Positions 44,545 to 53,011 are shown, counted from the first letter of the stretch. The stretch is DNA of 64,000 nt from Lentibacillus halodurans (GCF_900112045.1 NZ_FOJW01000006.1:1-64000), one strand, 5' to 3'. The notes: generated by a model not told the origin, from the letters alone. Translations and numbers: made by a program.

Positions 44545-45084
44545 TCAAGCATTTAAGCGCTTTTCATATCTGGAAAACTGAATTTTCTTTGCATGGATGT
44601 GACCGGAAAACGTGAACCCTGCATCCGCATAAAACTGATTCAGTGATAGGTTATCCGCAACACAATCCAGACGAAGTACACCACGGTCGAGATGGCTATT
44701 GACATGAATCCACTCCAAAAGCCTTCTTCCAATCTGCTTGTGACGACAGTCCTTATCAACTGCCAGCCTATGCAGATAAAGCGCCTCATCATCCCGAGCG
44801 CCCCATATACTGATATCAAGCTCGCTTTGTTCCATGGAAAGATTGAATGTCGCTATGGCCTGATTGTCCCTATCTTCCACAATATAAGTTGTGCCGGCTT
44901 TAATGGCCTGATTTATTTCTGCAGCGGCGTCATCACTCAAGTAGTAGTCCCATTGATGAATTCCCTTATTAATAAGCCATTGGGCCGCATCGCGCAATAT
45001 TCTGGTGACGGTATCGGCATCTTTCACAGACGCTTGTCTGATTGTATAATGTTCAAATGTATCTGTTTTAAAAATACTCCCCAT
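44545..45084 (-). CDS. GNAT-family N-acetyltransferase
   Basis: 179 residues starting YTIRQASVKDADTVTRILRDAAQWL. The core has DEALYLHRLAVDKDCRHKQIGRRLLEWI (acetyl-CoA binding R-x-x-x-x-G-R) and LSLNQFYADAGFTFSGHIH. The product is an uncharacterised acetyltransferase. ATG 45084 is preceded by a G-rich GGGGGG; a longer upstream reading to 45381 merely overlaps the next gene out of frame. Its 3' end lies at the edge of the proS T-box promoter region. Confidence 0.82.
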   Translation of the reverse strand: MGSIFKTDTFEHYTIRQASVKDADTVTRILRDAAQWLINKGIHQWDYYLSDDAAAEINQAIKAGTTYIVEDRDNQAIATFNLSMEQSELDISIWGARDDEALYLHRLAVDKDCRHKQIGRRLLEWIHVNSHLDRGVLRLDCVADNLSLNQFYADAGFTFSGHIHAKKIQFSRYEKRLNA

Positions 45085-45184
45085 ACAGCCCCCCCAATAA
45101 CAGCATGCCAATTCATTTAAACGAAAAGGACGAAAGCCTGAGCAGTTGTTCTCTTTATGAACCGCAAATCGCCTGGTTTTTCTT

Positions 45185-45739
45185 TCAAGATTCCACTTTT
45201 GCACCGAGTGTTTCTTTAAAATGACCGAGCGCCCATTCATGCCCTGCCGCGTTAAAGCTTGCGACAGCGTCTTTGTGAACGACAATATTAAATCCTTTAT
45301 TATACGCATCAACAGCGGTATGCAGCACACATATATCTGTGCAGACACCAACCAGATGAAGCTCATCAATCCCGCGTTCACGAAGTCTTAGCTCTAAGTC
45401 TGTTCCGGCAAAAGCACTATAACGCGTTTTGTCAAAGTAATAGACATTGCTCTTATCCTTATGTTTTGCATAAACCGAAGCTAATGTACCATACAGTTCC
45501 CGTCCTTCAGTTCCGATAATATTGTGCGACGGGAAAAGTGCTGTTTCCGGATGCAGAGTGTCCCCTTTCTCATGTGCATCAATCGCAAACACGACGTAAT
45601 CCTCTGCAGCAACAAATTCTTTTGTAATTGAAACAATCTTCTCCTCGATAGCTTGTCCAGGTTTGCCGCACGTTAATTTCCCGTCATCCGCCACAAAATC
45701 AACCGTATAATCCACATTAATTAATGCGCGCTTCCCCAT
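45185..45739 (-). CDS. pncA: nicotinamidase, isochorismatase family
   Basis: 184 residues: ALINVDYTVDFVADDGKL (catalytic Asp region), YFDKTRYSAFAGTDLELRL (Lys-containing segment), and nucleophilic Cys in HLVGVCTDICVLHTAVDAYNKGF. It converts nicotinamide to nicotinate for NAD salvage in the cytosol. GAGGGAG precedes the ATG. Named by the Bacillus PncA/YueJ resemblance. Confidence 0.9.
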   Translation of the reverse strand: MGKRALINVDYTVDFVADDGKLTCGKPGQAIEEKIVSITKEFVAAEDYVVFAIDAHEKGDTLHPETALFPSHNIIGTEGRELYGTLASVYAKHKDKSNVYYFDKTRYSAFAGTDLELRLRERGIDELHLVGVCTDICVLHTAVDAYNKGFNIVVHKDAVASFNAAGHEWALGHFKETLGAKVES

Positions 45740-45804
45740 TCATACCACTCCCTCTTTAATTTTTTTACCACCGTTTAGTATTTTTCTGTCACATCTATGC
45801 ACTT

Positions 45805-45925
45805 CTCTCGCTCGAACCAGTACTACTCATAACTCTCGCTCGAGTTTGAACAGTTCTCGCACATTTGAGCCCCACCGTCGCACACATTGCTTCTGACCTC
45901 GCACGTTTAGCACTTACTCGTACGA
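45805..45925. repeat. degenerate TCGC-box repeat array
   Basis: Six copies of CTCG(C/T)(T/A)C(G/A) at 45807, 45835, 45856, 45877, 45898 and 45917 lie in an intergenic stretch without a gene (45740-45959). Spacing is 28, 21, 21, 21 and 19 bases. Confidence 0.5.
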
Positions 45926-45959
45926 GCTAATGCTATCCCTCACACCAGCCTGCAAACAT

Positions 45960-46793
45960 TCAATCAAAACTTCTCCACTTTACTCCATGCGCTTCCCCTT
46001 TCATACGCTTTGCGGCATGATACGTCGGGCCGACCATATCGGTATAGGAAAACCCATATTCAATAGCCGTTGTGACAAAACTTTTCGCGAGACGAATTGC
46101 TTCCGGAACCGGATACCCCTTCGCTATATAGGAAGTAATAGCAGCTGAGTACGAACAGCCTGCCCCGCTTGTATTTTCCGTATCGATCCGGGTGGCTTCG
46201 AATGCGGTCAACGTCTCGCCGTCATACAGCACATCGACTGCTTCGCCTTTCAATCTCCCGCCTTTAACCAGAACATACTGCGGTCCAAGTTCATGCAGAT
46301 CAATCGCGGCCTGCTTCATATCGTCGACTGTTGTCAACGATCGCCCATCCAAAAGATACGACGCTTCTGGTACATTTGGGGTAATGACATCCGCCATTGG
46401 CAAGAGGCTTTCCCTTAAAACATCGATGGCATCATTCGCAAGCAGCTTGGAATCAAGTTTGCCGACCATTACCGGATCAACCACTACCGTTTGGACATTT
46501 GATCCGGTAATCAGATCTGCCGTCTTCTCAATAATCTCTTTGGAAAACAACATGCCGGCTTTGAGCGCATCAACACCAACTTGCCTGACAGCTGTTGCAA
46601 ATTGTGCCTCGATTGCTTCAATTGTTTGCAAGTGTACGTTTTTATTTGTTTCCGGGTGCCTGGCAACAATGGCTGTTACAACACTCATACCATATACATC
46701 AAGCTCCTGAAATGTCTTCAAGTCTGCCTGAATGCCGGCGCTTCCTCCGGCAGCAGACCCCGCGATTGTCATCACACGTGACGGTAACTTCAT
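45960..46793 (-). CDS. pdxK: pyridoxal/hydroxymethylpyrimidine kinase (PdxK/ThiD family)
   Basis: 277 residues of the ribokinase-like ThiD/PdxK family: VMTIAGSAAGGSAGIQADLKTF N-terminus, GMSVVTAIVARHP, KAGMLFS, DPVMVGKLDSKLL, and the ATP/anion hole ENTSGAGCSYSAAITS with Cys in the GAGC motif. The GxGC form corresponds to the B. subtilis PdxK, which phosphorylates pyridoxal (and HMP). It makes pyridoxal phosphate in the cytosol. GGAAGGGG before the ATG. Confidence 0.88.
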   Translation of the reverse strand: MKLPSRVMTIAGSAAGGSAGIQADLKTFQELDVYGMSVVTAIVARHPETNKNVHLQTIEAIEAQFATAVRQVGVDALKAGMLFSKEIIEKTADLITGSNVQTVVVDPVMVGKLDSKLLANDAIDVLRESLLPMADVITPNVPEASYLLDGRSLTTVDDMKQAAIDLHELGPQYVLVKGGRLKGEAVDVLYDGETLTAFEATRIDTENTSGAGCSYSAAITSYIAKGYPVPEAIRLAKSFVTTAIEYGFSYTDMVGPTYHAAKRMKGEAHGVKWRSFD

Positions 46794-46851
46794 GATGAAA
46801 AACCCCTTCCGCTTCTAAATGTTCTTCTAAACATTTTGGATTGTTAGACGG

Positions 46852-47337
46852 CTATAGTATAATTACGACAAAGAACCATACAATCATCACGAATTGAATA
46901 ATCACTTTGGCTGCGGCACCGCCCAGAAACCCGATTAAGGAACCGATAGACGCCCGCATTGCCTCTTCAAATGTTTTTGCCTGCGTCAACTCAATGACCA
47001 GCACGGCCACAAATGGGATGATTAAAATGCCAAATGGCGGTATAATGAATGAACCGACAATAACGGCGATGGCAGCACCGCGTTCTCCCCATTTGCTGCC
47101 GCCGTATTTTTTGACAAAATAACTGTTGGCGATGACATCCGCAACAATCAAAATAACGGTCAACGCAGCCATCGCCACCCAGAACCAAACCGTCAGCTCA
47201 TTGGCATTGATGACAAAATGATACAGCAGAAAACCAACCCAAAGTACTAACGGGGATGGAATAATCGGAAAAATAACACCCGCAAAGCTTGCTATAAATA
47301 GTGTAACGATAACAATCCAAACAATAATATCCAGCAT
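46852..47337 (-). CDS. DUF456 membrane protein
   Basis: About 161 residues with four to five hydrophobic helices. It has the duplicated glycine-zipper pattern of DUF456: VADVIANSYFVKKYGGSKWGERGAAIAVIVGSF then PPFGILIIPFVAVLVIELTQ and EEAMRASIGSLIGFLGGAAAKV. Function unknown. GGAGG is 12 bases before the ATG at 47337 and only 3 bases from the in-frame TTG at 47346, so the start is uncertain. It shares an operon-like spacing (about 12 bases) with the PlsY-like gene upstream. Confidence 0.8.
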   Translation of the reverse strand: MLDIIVWIVIVTLFIASFAGVIFPIIPSPLVLWVGFLLYHFVINANELTVWFWVAMAALTVILIVADVIANSYFVKKYGGSKWGERGAAIAVIVGSFIIPPFGILIIPFVAVLVIELTQAKTFEEAMRASIGSLIGFLGGAAAKVIIQFVMIVWFFVVIIL

Positions 47338-47358
47338 TGACTGCAACTGCCTCCACTT

Positions 47359-47979
47359 CTATGTCTGTTTGCGAAACATACTTGATAGTTTCGTTTCTTC
47401 CTTATTGACGATACGTTTATAATTCTCCATATGTTTCATAATACTCATAACCGATATTAGCACAACAACCATCGCAGGTTCGATTCCAAAGAACAGATAA
47501 GTCGTGATCAAAAATGATACATACATAAATAAAACGCCAATAACCAAATAATCCGTTACCAATGTAAATAAAAGCAAAATCGCGATTCCAATAACCGCTA
47601 TCTGCCAATCAACTGCAAGCAATATACCGACTAATGATGCAGTTCCTTTTCCACCGCTGAATTTCATAGTGACTGGATGATTGTGGCCGATAATAATAAA
47701 CAATGCGTTGATATACACCAATAGTGTTTGCTCCGATCCGATAATACCCTGGCCTTCCAAAATATATAACACCAATAAAACCGATAATGTCGCTTTAAAA
47801 ATATCAATAAATGCGACCAGAATACCATATTTCCATCCTAACAAAATCGTTGTATTGGAAGCTCCGGAATTTTTGACCCCTTTGTTCTTAATATCCAATT
47901 TCTTGTATTTGGCAACAACCTGTGAACCATGAATGCAGCCAAACAAGTACCCGATCAGACTGACAATCAGCATGTACAC
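47359..47979 (-). CDS. PlsY-like glycerol-3-phosphate acyltransferase paralogue
   Basis: About 206 residues, five to six membrane helices, PlsY family. Motifs: YLFGCIHGSQVVAK (motif 1, with His in place of the usual Pro), DIKNKGVKNSGASNTTILLG (motif 2, normally GSGNxGATN) and IIGHNHPVTMKFSGGKGTA (motif 3, well conserved). It would acylate glycerol-3-phosphate with acyl-phosphate. The relaxed motifs suggest a paralogue of the housekeeping PlsY. GTG 47979 has GGGGGAG 7 bases upstream and is preferred over the ATG at 47973. Confidence 0.78.
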   Translation of the reverse strand: MYMLIVSLIGYLFGCIHGSQVVAKYKKLDIKNKGVKNSGASNTTILLGWKYGILVAFIDIFKATLSVLLVLYILEGQGIIGSEQTLLVYINALFIIIGHNHPVTMKFSGGKGTASLVGILLAVDWQIAVIGIAILLLFTLVTDYLVIGVLFMYVSFLITTYLFFGIEPAMVVVLISVMSIMKHMENYKRIVNKEETKLSSMFRKQT

Positions 47980-48192
47980 AATAGCTCTCCCCCCTTCATC
48001 ATATCTTATATTCAGAACCACCATACTACAAGACTATTATTTTCAAAAATCATGCCCCTTTTTGCTGATTCCTTTCGATTATATATAGAAAGCAAATCAC
48101 TTTTTCAGGCAAAGTCATGACGTTTTAGAATCATGCTGATCATACATGTTATAATTTCAATTGAAATCTTTTCTCAAGGAGACCTCCCGAAT

Positions 48193-48765
48193 TTGAAACA
48201 TTATCGCAAAGACATCATAGCATGGATCATCATCATTCTATTTCTTGTAATGCTTTTCTTTCTATATAACCAATTAAAAACCGACCGTTATATCGATCAA
48301 GGGGGAGATCTGCCCCTCCCGGAAAATCTCGACCCGATCGTTGCCGCAGAAACAGAGGAACTGGTTGAACAAGCTGCCGAAAGAAATATCGAAGTTGTGA
48401 TTACAGAAACTGTGCGCACCATTCAGGAGCAGAATAACCTATATGAACAAGGGCGCTCAGAAGATGGCAGTATTGTCACCTATGCAAAAGGCGGCGAATC
48501 CTACCATAACTATGGCATGGCGGTTGATTATGCCTTGCGCAATCATAATGGTGACATCATTTGGGATACAAGCTATGACGGGAACAACAACGGTGAGTCA
48601 GACTGGTTTGAAGTTGCTGATATGGCAAAGGAACTGGGGTTTGAATGGGGTGGTGACTGGAATCATTTCAAGGATTACCCGCATTTGCAAATGGACTTCG
48701 GGCTAAGCATAGAACAGCTGAAACAGGGCCTGCGTCCAAAACATGATGAAGAATCTGATGAGTAA
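48193..48765 (+). CDS. M15-family peptidase, CwlK/VanY-like
   Basis: 190 residues. An N-terminal membrane anchor (about 9-30) precedes a catalytic domain with SYHNYGMAVDYALR (zinc ligands His and Asp), WFEVADMAKELGFEWGGDW and PHLQMDF (third ligand His), the M15C L-alanyl-D-glutamate endopeptidase pattern of CwlK. It trims peptidoglycan. The start is TTG 48193, 11 bases after AAGGAG; an in-frame ATG at 48133 lacks a ribosome site. Confidence 0.84.
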   Translation: MKHYRKDIIAWIIIILFLVMLFFLYNQLKTDRYIDQGGDLPLPENLDPIVAAETEELVEQAAERNIEVVITETVRTIQEQNNLYEQGRSEDGSIVTYAKGGESYHNYGMAVDYALRNHNGDIIWDTSYDGNNNGESDWFEVADMAKELGFEWGGDWNHFKDYPHLQMDFGLSIEQLKQGLRPKHDEESDE

Positions 48766-48806
48766 AGCAATATACTATACACACCATTCAAAGCGTTTTA
48801 TACTCT

Positions 48807-48845
48807 ATTTAGTTTGAATAAAATTAGCTTAAATTCAAACTAAAT
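48807..48845. promoter_or_regulatory. long inverted repeat before the dioxygenase gene
   Basis: ATTTAGTTTGAAT, 13-base spacer, ATTCAAACTAAAT: a perfect 13-bp inverted repeat ending 26 bases before the ATG. Likely the operator of a MarR-type or similar regulator not present in this window. Confidence 0.65.
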
Positions 48846-48871
48846 TACCGATTCATAAGGAGACATGCTCT

Positions 48872-49897
48872 ATGGAACTGAAAGGCATCCACCACGTATC
48901 TGCTATCACCGCAAACGCAGCGAATAATTATCATTTCTATACAGAAGTTTTAGGTATGCGCTTGGTCAAAAAAACCATCAATCAGGACGATCCATCTGTT
49001 TACCATTTGTTTTATGCGGATGAAGTTGGCAACCCGGGTTCTGACCTAACCTTTTTTGAAATACCGCAGGCAGGCAGAACCTATCCGGGCATCAGCAGCA
49101 TATCCGGCACCTCCCTGCGCGTTCCAAATGACCGCGCATTGCAATACTGGGAAAAACGGCTGACCGAACATAACGTTGACCATGATGGCATGACGAAGCA
49201 GGGATCGCGTCACGTCATCCATTTCCGAGATTCGGAAAACCAGCGTTTGACACTTATCTCGGATGAAACGAACACGGGCGTAAAAGGTGGCAAAGTATGG
49301 GAACATAGCAATACCCCCGCCGACAAAGGCATAATCGGCCTCGGACCCGTCACGTTAACCGTTGAGGATCCCGCTCCAACAATCAAGGTACTAACCGAGA
49401 TCTTAACATTCCGGGAAGTCGGCGGCTATTCATCACTCGATAACGACCAGGACGACATACGTGTTTTTGCTACCGGGGAAGGTGGCACTGGTGCAGAGGT
49501 TCATCTGGAAGTACGCAATGACCTGTCGAAGGAACGTCCTGGCCGGGGAAGCGTCCATCATGTGGCATTTCGTGTTGATAACGAAGATGAATTGGCAAAA
49601 TGGAAGAACCGGATTAAGAAAGAGGGCATCCCGAATTCCGGGCTGATAGACCGCTTTTATTTTAAATCCCTATATTTTCGGGAGCCGAACGGCATCCTGT
49701 TTGAATTGGCAACAGACGGTCCGGGATTTGCGACGGATGAGGACGTGGATAATCTGGGTGAATCACTGGCGCTGCCGCCATTATTTGAAGATCGGCGAGA
49801 AGAGATTGAGGCAAACCTAAAACCGTTGGATACAATAAGACCACACCATTCAGTGTGGTCTTGTTGTATCCAACGTTGTTCAAACTGGTTTCGCTAA
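48872..49897 (+). CDS. MhqO/MhqA-like ring-cleaving dioxygenase
   Basis: 341 residues, two VOC modules. N-terminal KGIHHVSAITANAANNYHFYTEVLGMRLVKKTINQDDPSVYHLFYADEVGNPG matches B. subtilis MhqO/MhqA closely in pattern. A second module has SVHHVAFRVDNEDEL and ending FREPNGILFELATDGPGFATDE. Relatives protect against quinones and electrophiles. AAGGAG lies 9 bases before the ATG. The last about 20 codons (after LKPLDT) run through a terminator-like hairpin and have no counterpart in the family. Confidence 0.87.
   Translation: MELKGIHHVSAITANAANNYHFYTEVLGMRLVKKTINQDDPSVYHLFYADEVGNPGSDLTFFEIPQAGRTYPGISSISGTSLRVPNDRALQYWEKRLTEHNVDHDGMTKQGSRHVIHFRDSENQRLTLISDETNTGVKGGKVWEHSNTPADKGIIGLGPVTLTVEDPAPTIKVLTEILTFREVGGYSSLDNDQDDIRVFATGEGGTGAEVHLEVRNDLSKERPGRGSVHHVAFRVDNEDELAKWKNRIKKEGIPNSGLIDRFYFKSLYFREPNGILFELATDGPGFATDEDVDNLGESLALPPLFEDRREEIEANLKPLDTIRPHHSVWSCCIQRCSNWFR
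49824..49875 (+). terminator. terminator-like hairpin inside the dioxygenase reading frame
   Basis: A 22-bp stem from 49824-49845 and 49854-49875 with one T-G pair and an 8-base loop. It forms the 3' end of the coding frame and is followed by little T-run. Confidence 0.65.
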
Positions 49898-49921
49898 CAT
49901 ATTCTCCCTAGTCTTCTCCAC

Positions 49922-50060
49922 CTGAAACCTGCATTCTATAAAGATGGAACTTCAATCAATGAGACTTTAGACGCACAGGGACGTGCTAATGGTGTTAGTA
50001 CGACAGAACGGTGAACGCCTTCGCAGAAGCAAAAATATATCCTTTTTTGTCGCCTGAAGA
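49922..50060. repeat. dispersed intergenic repeat copy
   Basis: Contains AAAGATGGAACTTCAATCAATG, then GACGCACAGGGACGTGCTAA, and TACGACAGAACG...CTTCGCAG. Sections echo 29730-29755 and 26280-26310. The remaining 50061-50571 is AT-rich with a TACAAGTTAT tandem duplication (50212-50230). Confidence 0.5.
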
Positions 50061-50500
50061 TCACCTGACCGTTATATATAGGACAAAATATAACTCATTC
50101 ATATGACATATTTCCTGGTATCGCTCATATATTATGCTATTCGTTATTTATCTCATGAGTGGCCGAAATTTTGATTGAATTTTCTGTAATAATTGCAAAT
50201 ATTGAGCATATACAAGTTATACAAGTTATTTCAAAGTATACTATGATATATCCAAGTTTTATAGAGCTTACAAATAATCACAAGGGTATATTCCAAATTA
50301 TCAAAAAATATACTATTTGAACCGATGAATAAATCCCGATATTATTATAATATGACCGGTTGAAGAATTTTCCTCACTGTTCTGCTGTTCAATAACTAGT
50401 AAAAAAGTTGTGTATACATCAGTATTTTTTATACCGGATATTGAACACATCTATTACTTAATGCTCCACCTAGGGAAGCATCTGAGAAAGAGAAACAGAT

Positions 50501-50538
50501 AAATGGGATTAGCATCACGGTGAATGTTAACCCGATTT
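50501..50538 (+). promoter_or_regulatory. hairpin in the ehuB leader
   Basis: AAATGGGATTAGCAT pairs with ATGTTAACCCGATTT, 15 positions with two mismatches, 33 bases before the ehuB start. Its role is unknown; it may affect mRNA stability or translation. Confidence 0.4.
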
Positions 50539-50571
50539 CACTCAAAAAAATTATGGGAGGTCATTTAGGAG

Positions 50572-51486
50572 ATGAAAAAATTATTAGTAGCATCAATCTT
50601 CACCATCTTCATTCTTGTACTGGCCGCTTGCGGAGGCGGTTCTGATGAAACCAGCGGTGATAACGGAGATGGCGGAAGTGAAGGTGAATCCGGCGAAGAT
50701 TCAAGGCTTGCTGAAATTCAGGAATCGGGAACAGTTACAATTGGATTCGCTAACGAAGAACCATATGGCTATGAGGAAGACGGGGAATTGAAAGGTGCTG
50801 CAGTTGATATTGCCACCGCAGTATTTGAAAATCTGGGTGTCGATAATATTGAAAGCCAGCTGCTGGACTTCGGTCAGTTAATCCCGGGGCTGAATGCAGG
50901 AAATTTTGATGTTATAACGGCAGGTATGGCGATTAACCCGGATCGCTGTGAAAATGCAGACTTTGGCGAGCCGGAGATGGTGTATGGGGAAGGACTTATT
51001 GTTCAAGCAGATAACCCGATGGATCTGCACAGTTATGAAGACATCGCTGAATCAGATGCCACCGTATCCATCATGTCCGGAGCAACAGAAATTGATTACG
51101 TGCAAAGAGAAGGCGTAAGTGAAGGTCAAATACAGGAAGCTTCCGATATTCCTGCAACGTTCTCTGCTGTTGAATCCGGTCGCGCTGATGCAACGACCGG
51201 TACAGAAATGACGGTCAAAATGGCATTGGAATCTGCGAATAATGGTGATCTTGAATTTGTGGAAGACTTTGAGCAGCCGGACATAGAAGGTGTTCCAAGC
51301 TATGGAGCTGCTGCATTCCATCCGGATAATGACGAATTGCGTGAAGCATATAACGAGGAACTGCAAAAATTAATTGATGACGGTACAGTTGCCGAGTTAT
51401 TAGAACAAAATGGTTTCCATCCTGAGAATAACGCACCGCCTGAAGATATCACAACTGAAGAAATCTGCAGTGGTGAAAAATATTAA
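50572..51486 (+). CDS. ehuB: ectoine/hydroxyectoine ABC transporter substrate-binding protein
   Basis: 304 residues. Lipoprotein signal with lipobox LAAC (about 19), a Gly/Ser/Glu/Asp linker, then a class II binding protein of amino-acid type: SGTVTIGFANEEPYGYEEDGEL, NAGNFDVITAGMAINPDRCENADF, and a C-terminal TTEEICSGEKY with a conserved Cys. The EhuB annotation fits the CxNA...F segment (Cys-bearing) and the neighbouring ehuC, ehuD and ehuA. It captures the osmoprotectants ectoine and hydroxyectoine outside the cell. Confidence 0.9.
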   Translation: MKKLLVASIFTIFILVLAACGGGSDETSGDNGDGGSEGESGEDSRLAEIQESGTVTIGFANEEPYGYEEDGELKGAAVDIATAVFENLGVDNIESQLLDFGQLIPGLNAGNFDVITAGMAINPDRCENADFGEPEMVYGEGLIVQADNPMDLHSYEDIAESDATVSIMSGATEIDYVQREGVSEGQIQEASDIPATFSAVESGRADATTGTEMTVKMALESANNGDLEFVEDFEQPDIEGVPSYGAAAFHPDNDELREAYNEELQKLIDDGTVAELLEQNGFHPENNAPPEDITTEEICSGEKY

Positions 51487-51526
51487 TCTCAGTATGAGAC
51501 TATGAAAATATCCCTGCGATGACTCC

Positions 51527-51565
51527 ATAGGGTCCGGCTCCCTTACCCAGGGAGTCTGACCCTAT
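51527..51565 (+). terminator. intercistronic hairpin ehuB-ehuC
   Basis: ATAGGGTC..CTCCCT pairs with AGGGAG..GACCCTAT (two internal mismatches). It probably limits readthrough or protects the ehuB transcript, so the binding protein is made in excess. Confidence 0.65.
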
Positions 51566-51569
51566 TCTT

Positions 51570-52283
51570 ATGAGGAATAAATTTAAGATTAAACATGGTG
51601 TTCAAAAAGGAGTGATTATCATTAGCGCAATCAGTGATATATTCCCTGTCCTGATGCAAGGTTTGGGAATAACGATTCAAGTATTGATTGGTTCTATCAT
51701 TCTCGGCTATTTAATGGCATTTATTGCCGGCTTCTGTCGATTATCCAAAAATCCGATTGTTAGGTATTTAACCACATTTTATGTTGAAGTTTTCCGCGGT
51801 ACATCATTAATTGTACAGCTATTCTGGCTTTTTTATGCATTGCCGATATTATTTGGAATTGATTTGGGAAGTGATTACCTCGCTGGTGTACTTGCAATTG
51901 CATTAAACTATGGTGCATACATGTCGGAAATTGTACGTGGCTCCATACTATCTGTTGCGAAAGGACAGACCGAAGCTGCTACCGCACTCAACATGTCAAG
52001 TTTCCAGCGTATGCGTCTGGTCATTTTTCCACAAGCGGTTCGCATGATGCTCCCGGAATTTGGTAACTACCTCATTCAAATGCTCAAAGCGACGTCACTT
52101 GTCTCATTAATCGGTATGACCGACATTCTATATTATGGTGATATTTTACGCAGCAGTAATCTATCACAGGCACCGACTGTCTATTTCTTAGTGCTTGTAT
52201 TCTATTTCATCATGGCCTTGCCGTTAATATGGCTGACCAGAAAAATGGAAGGAGCATCAAAGAAAGGGGTGGCTAGTCAATGA
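51570..52283 (+). CDS. ehuC: ectoine ABC transporter permease EhuC
   Basis: Up to 237 residues, five membrane helices, amino-acid-type permease with the EAA-loop YMSEIVRGSILSVAKGQTEAATALNMSSFQRMRLVIFPQA. The first 17 residues after ATG 51570 (RNKFKIKHGVQKG...) look unlike family members, and the only good ribosome site (AAAAAGGAG, 51604-51612) precedes an ATT at 51621. The ATG at 51570 is kept as the conservative boundary. It overlaps ehuD by 4 bases. Confidence 0.87.
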   Translation: MRNKFKIKHGVQKGVIIISAISDIFPVLMQGLGITIQVLIGSIILGYLMAFIAGFCRLSKNPIVRYLTTFYVEVFRGTSLIVQLFWLFYALPILFGIDLGSDYLAGVLAIALNYGAYMSEIVRGSILSVAKGQTEAATALNMSSFQRMRLVIFPQAVRMMLPEFGNYLIQMLKATSLVSLIGMTDILYYGDILRSSNLSQAPTVYFLVLVFYFIMALPLIWLTRKMEGASKKGVASQ

Positions 52284-53011
52284 ATAATGGCAACTGGCAA
52301 TGGGATACATTCTTTGATGCCTTCCCGATTGTATTAGAAGGACTTGGCATTACATTAGGACTGACTATTGCAACGTATTTATTTGCACTAATATTTGGCT
52401 TTATTTGGACCTTACTGGGGGCAATCCGGGTCAAACCTTTAAAGTGGCTGTTCAGATGGATCATGGAATTTATCCGCTCGACACCACCACTTGTACAGCT
52501 ATTTTTCATTTTCTATGCATGGCCTATGGTACCGGTTGTCGGGTTTGCACTGGACCCATTCACAAGTGCTATTCTCGGTTTGGGTATTCATTTCAGCACG
52601 TATATCGGTGAAGTTTATCGTTCCGGAATCGAAGCAGTTGATAAAGGGCAATGGGAAGCAGCCCGGGCTCTTAATTTTTCAACCGGACATAAATGGACCA
52701 GAATTATTTTACCGCAAGCTATTCCGCCGACCATACCAATGCTTGGGAATTATTTGATTATTATGTTCAAGGAAATTCCATTAGCTTCAACGATCGGGGT
52801 TGCAGGAATATTGAATATAGCAAACTCTTATGGTTCAGCAAACTTCAGATATCTGGAGCCCTTAACGATTGTGGCTATCCTATTCCTTGTGCTAAGTTAT
52901 CCATCCGCCATATTGATCAATAAACTTGAACGTAAAATGAACCGGCGTTTTGATAAAAAGGAACCAAGCGGCAGTAAGCCAACTAAAGAAAAGGAAGGAG
53001 CTGTATCGTAA
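52280..53011 (+). CDS. ehuD: ectoine ABC transporter permease EhuD
   Basis: 243 residues with five to six helices and the amino-acid permease EAA loop [43 protein letters not shown], followed by [17 protein letters not shown]. It starts with ATG overlapping the ehuC stop (ATGA) and has AAAGGGG upstream; its stop overlaps the ehuA start by one base. Together with EhuC it forms the membrane channel. The C-terminal tail is basic and polar. Confidence 0.9.
   Translation: MNNGNWQWDTFFDAFPIVLEGLGITLGLTIATYLFALIFGFIWTLLGAIRVKPLKWLFRWIMEFIRSTPPLVQLFFIFYAWPMVPVVGFALDPFTSAILGLGIHFSTYIGEVYRSGIEAVDKGQWEAARALNFSTGHKWTRIILPQAIPPTIPMLGNYLIIMFKEIPLASTIGVAGILNIANSYGSANFRYLEPLTIVAILFLVLSYPSAILINKLERKMNRRFDKKEPSGSKPTKEKEGAVS

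Noticed and set aside
45085-45381. N-terminal extension of the second GNAT gene (99 codons)
   Set aside because: Overlaps pncA out of frame and lies upstream of the only ribosome site, at 45084.
45805-45925. CRISPR array
   Set aside because: Boxes are only 7-8 bases, degenerate, without 25-36 base repeats or spacers of fixed length, and no cas gene is present.
50212-50230. TACAAGTTAT tandem duplication as an iteron
   Set aside because: Only two copies, in AT-rich DNA, with no replication gene nearby.
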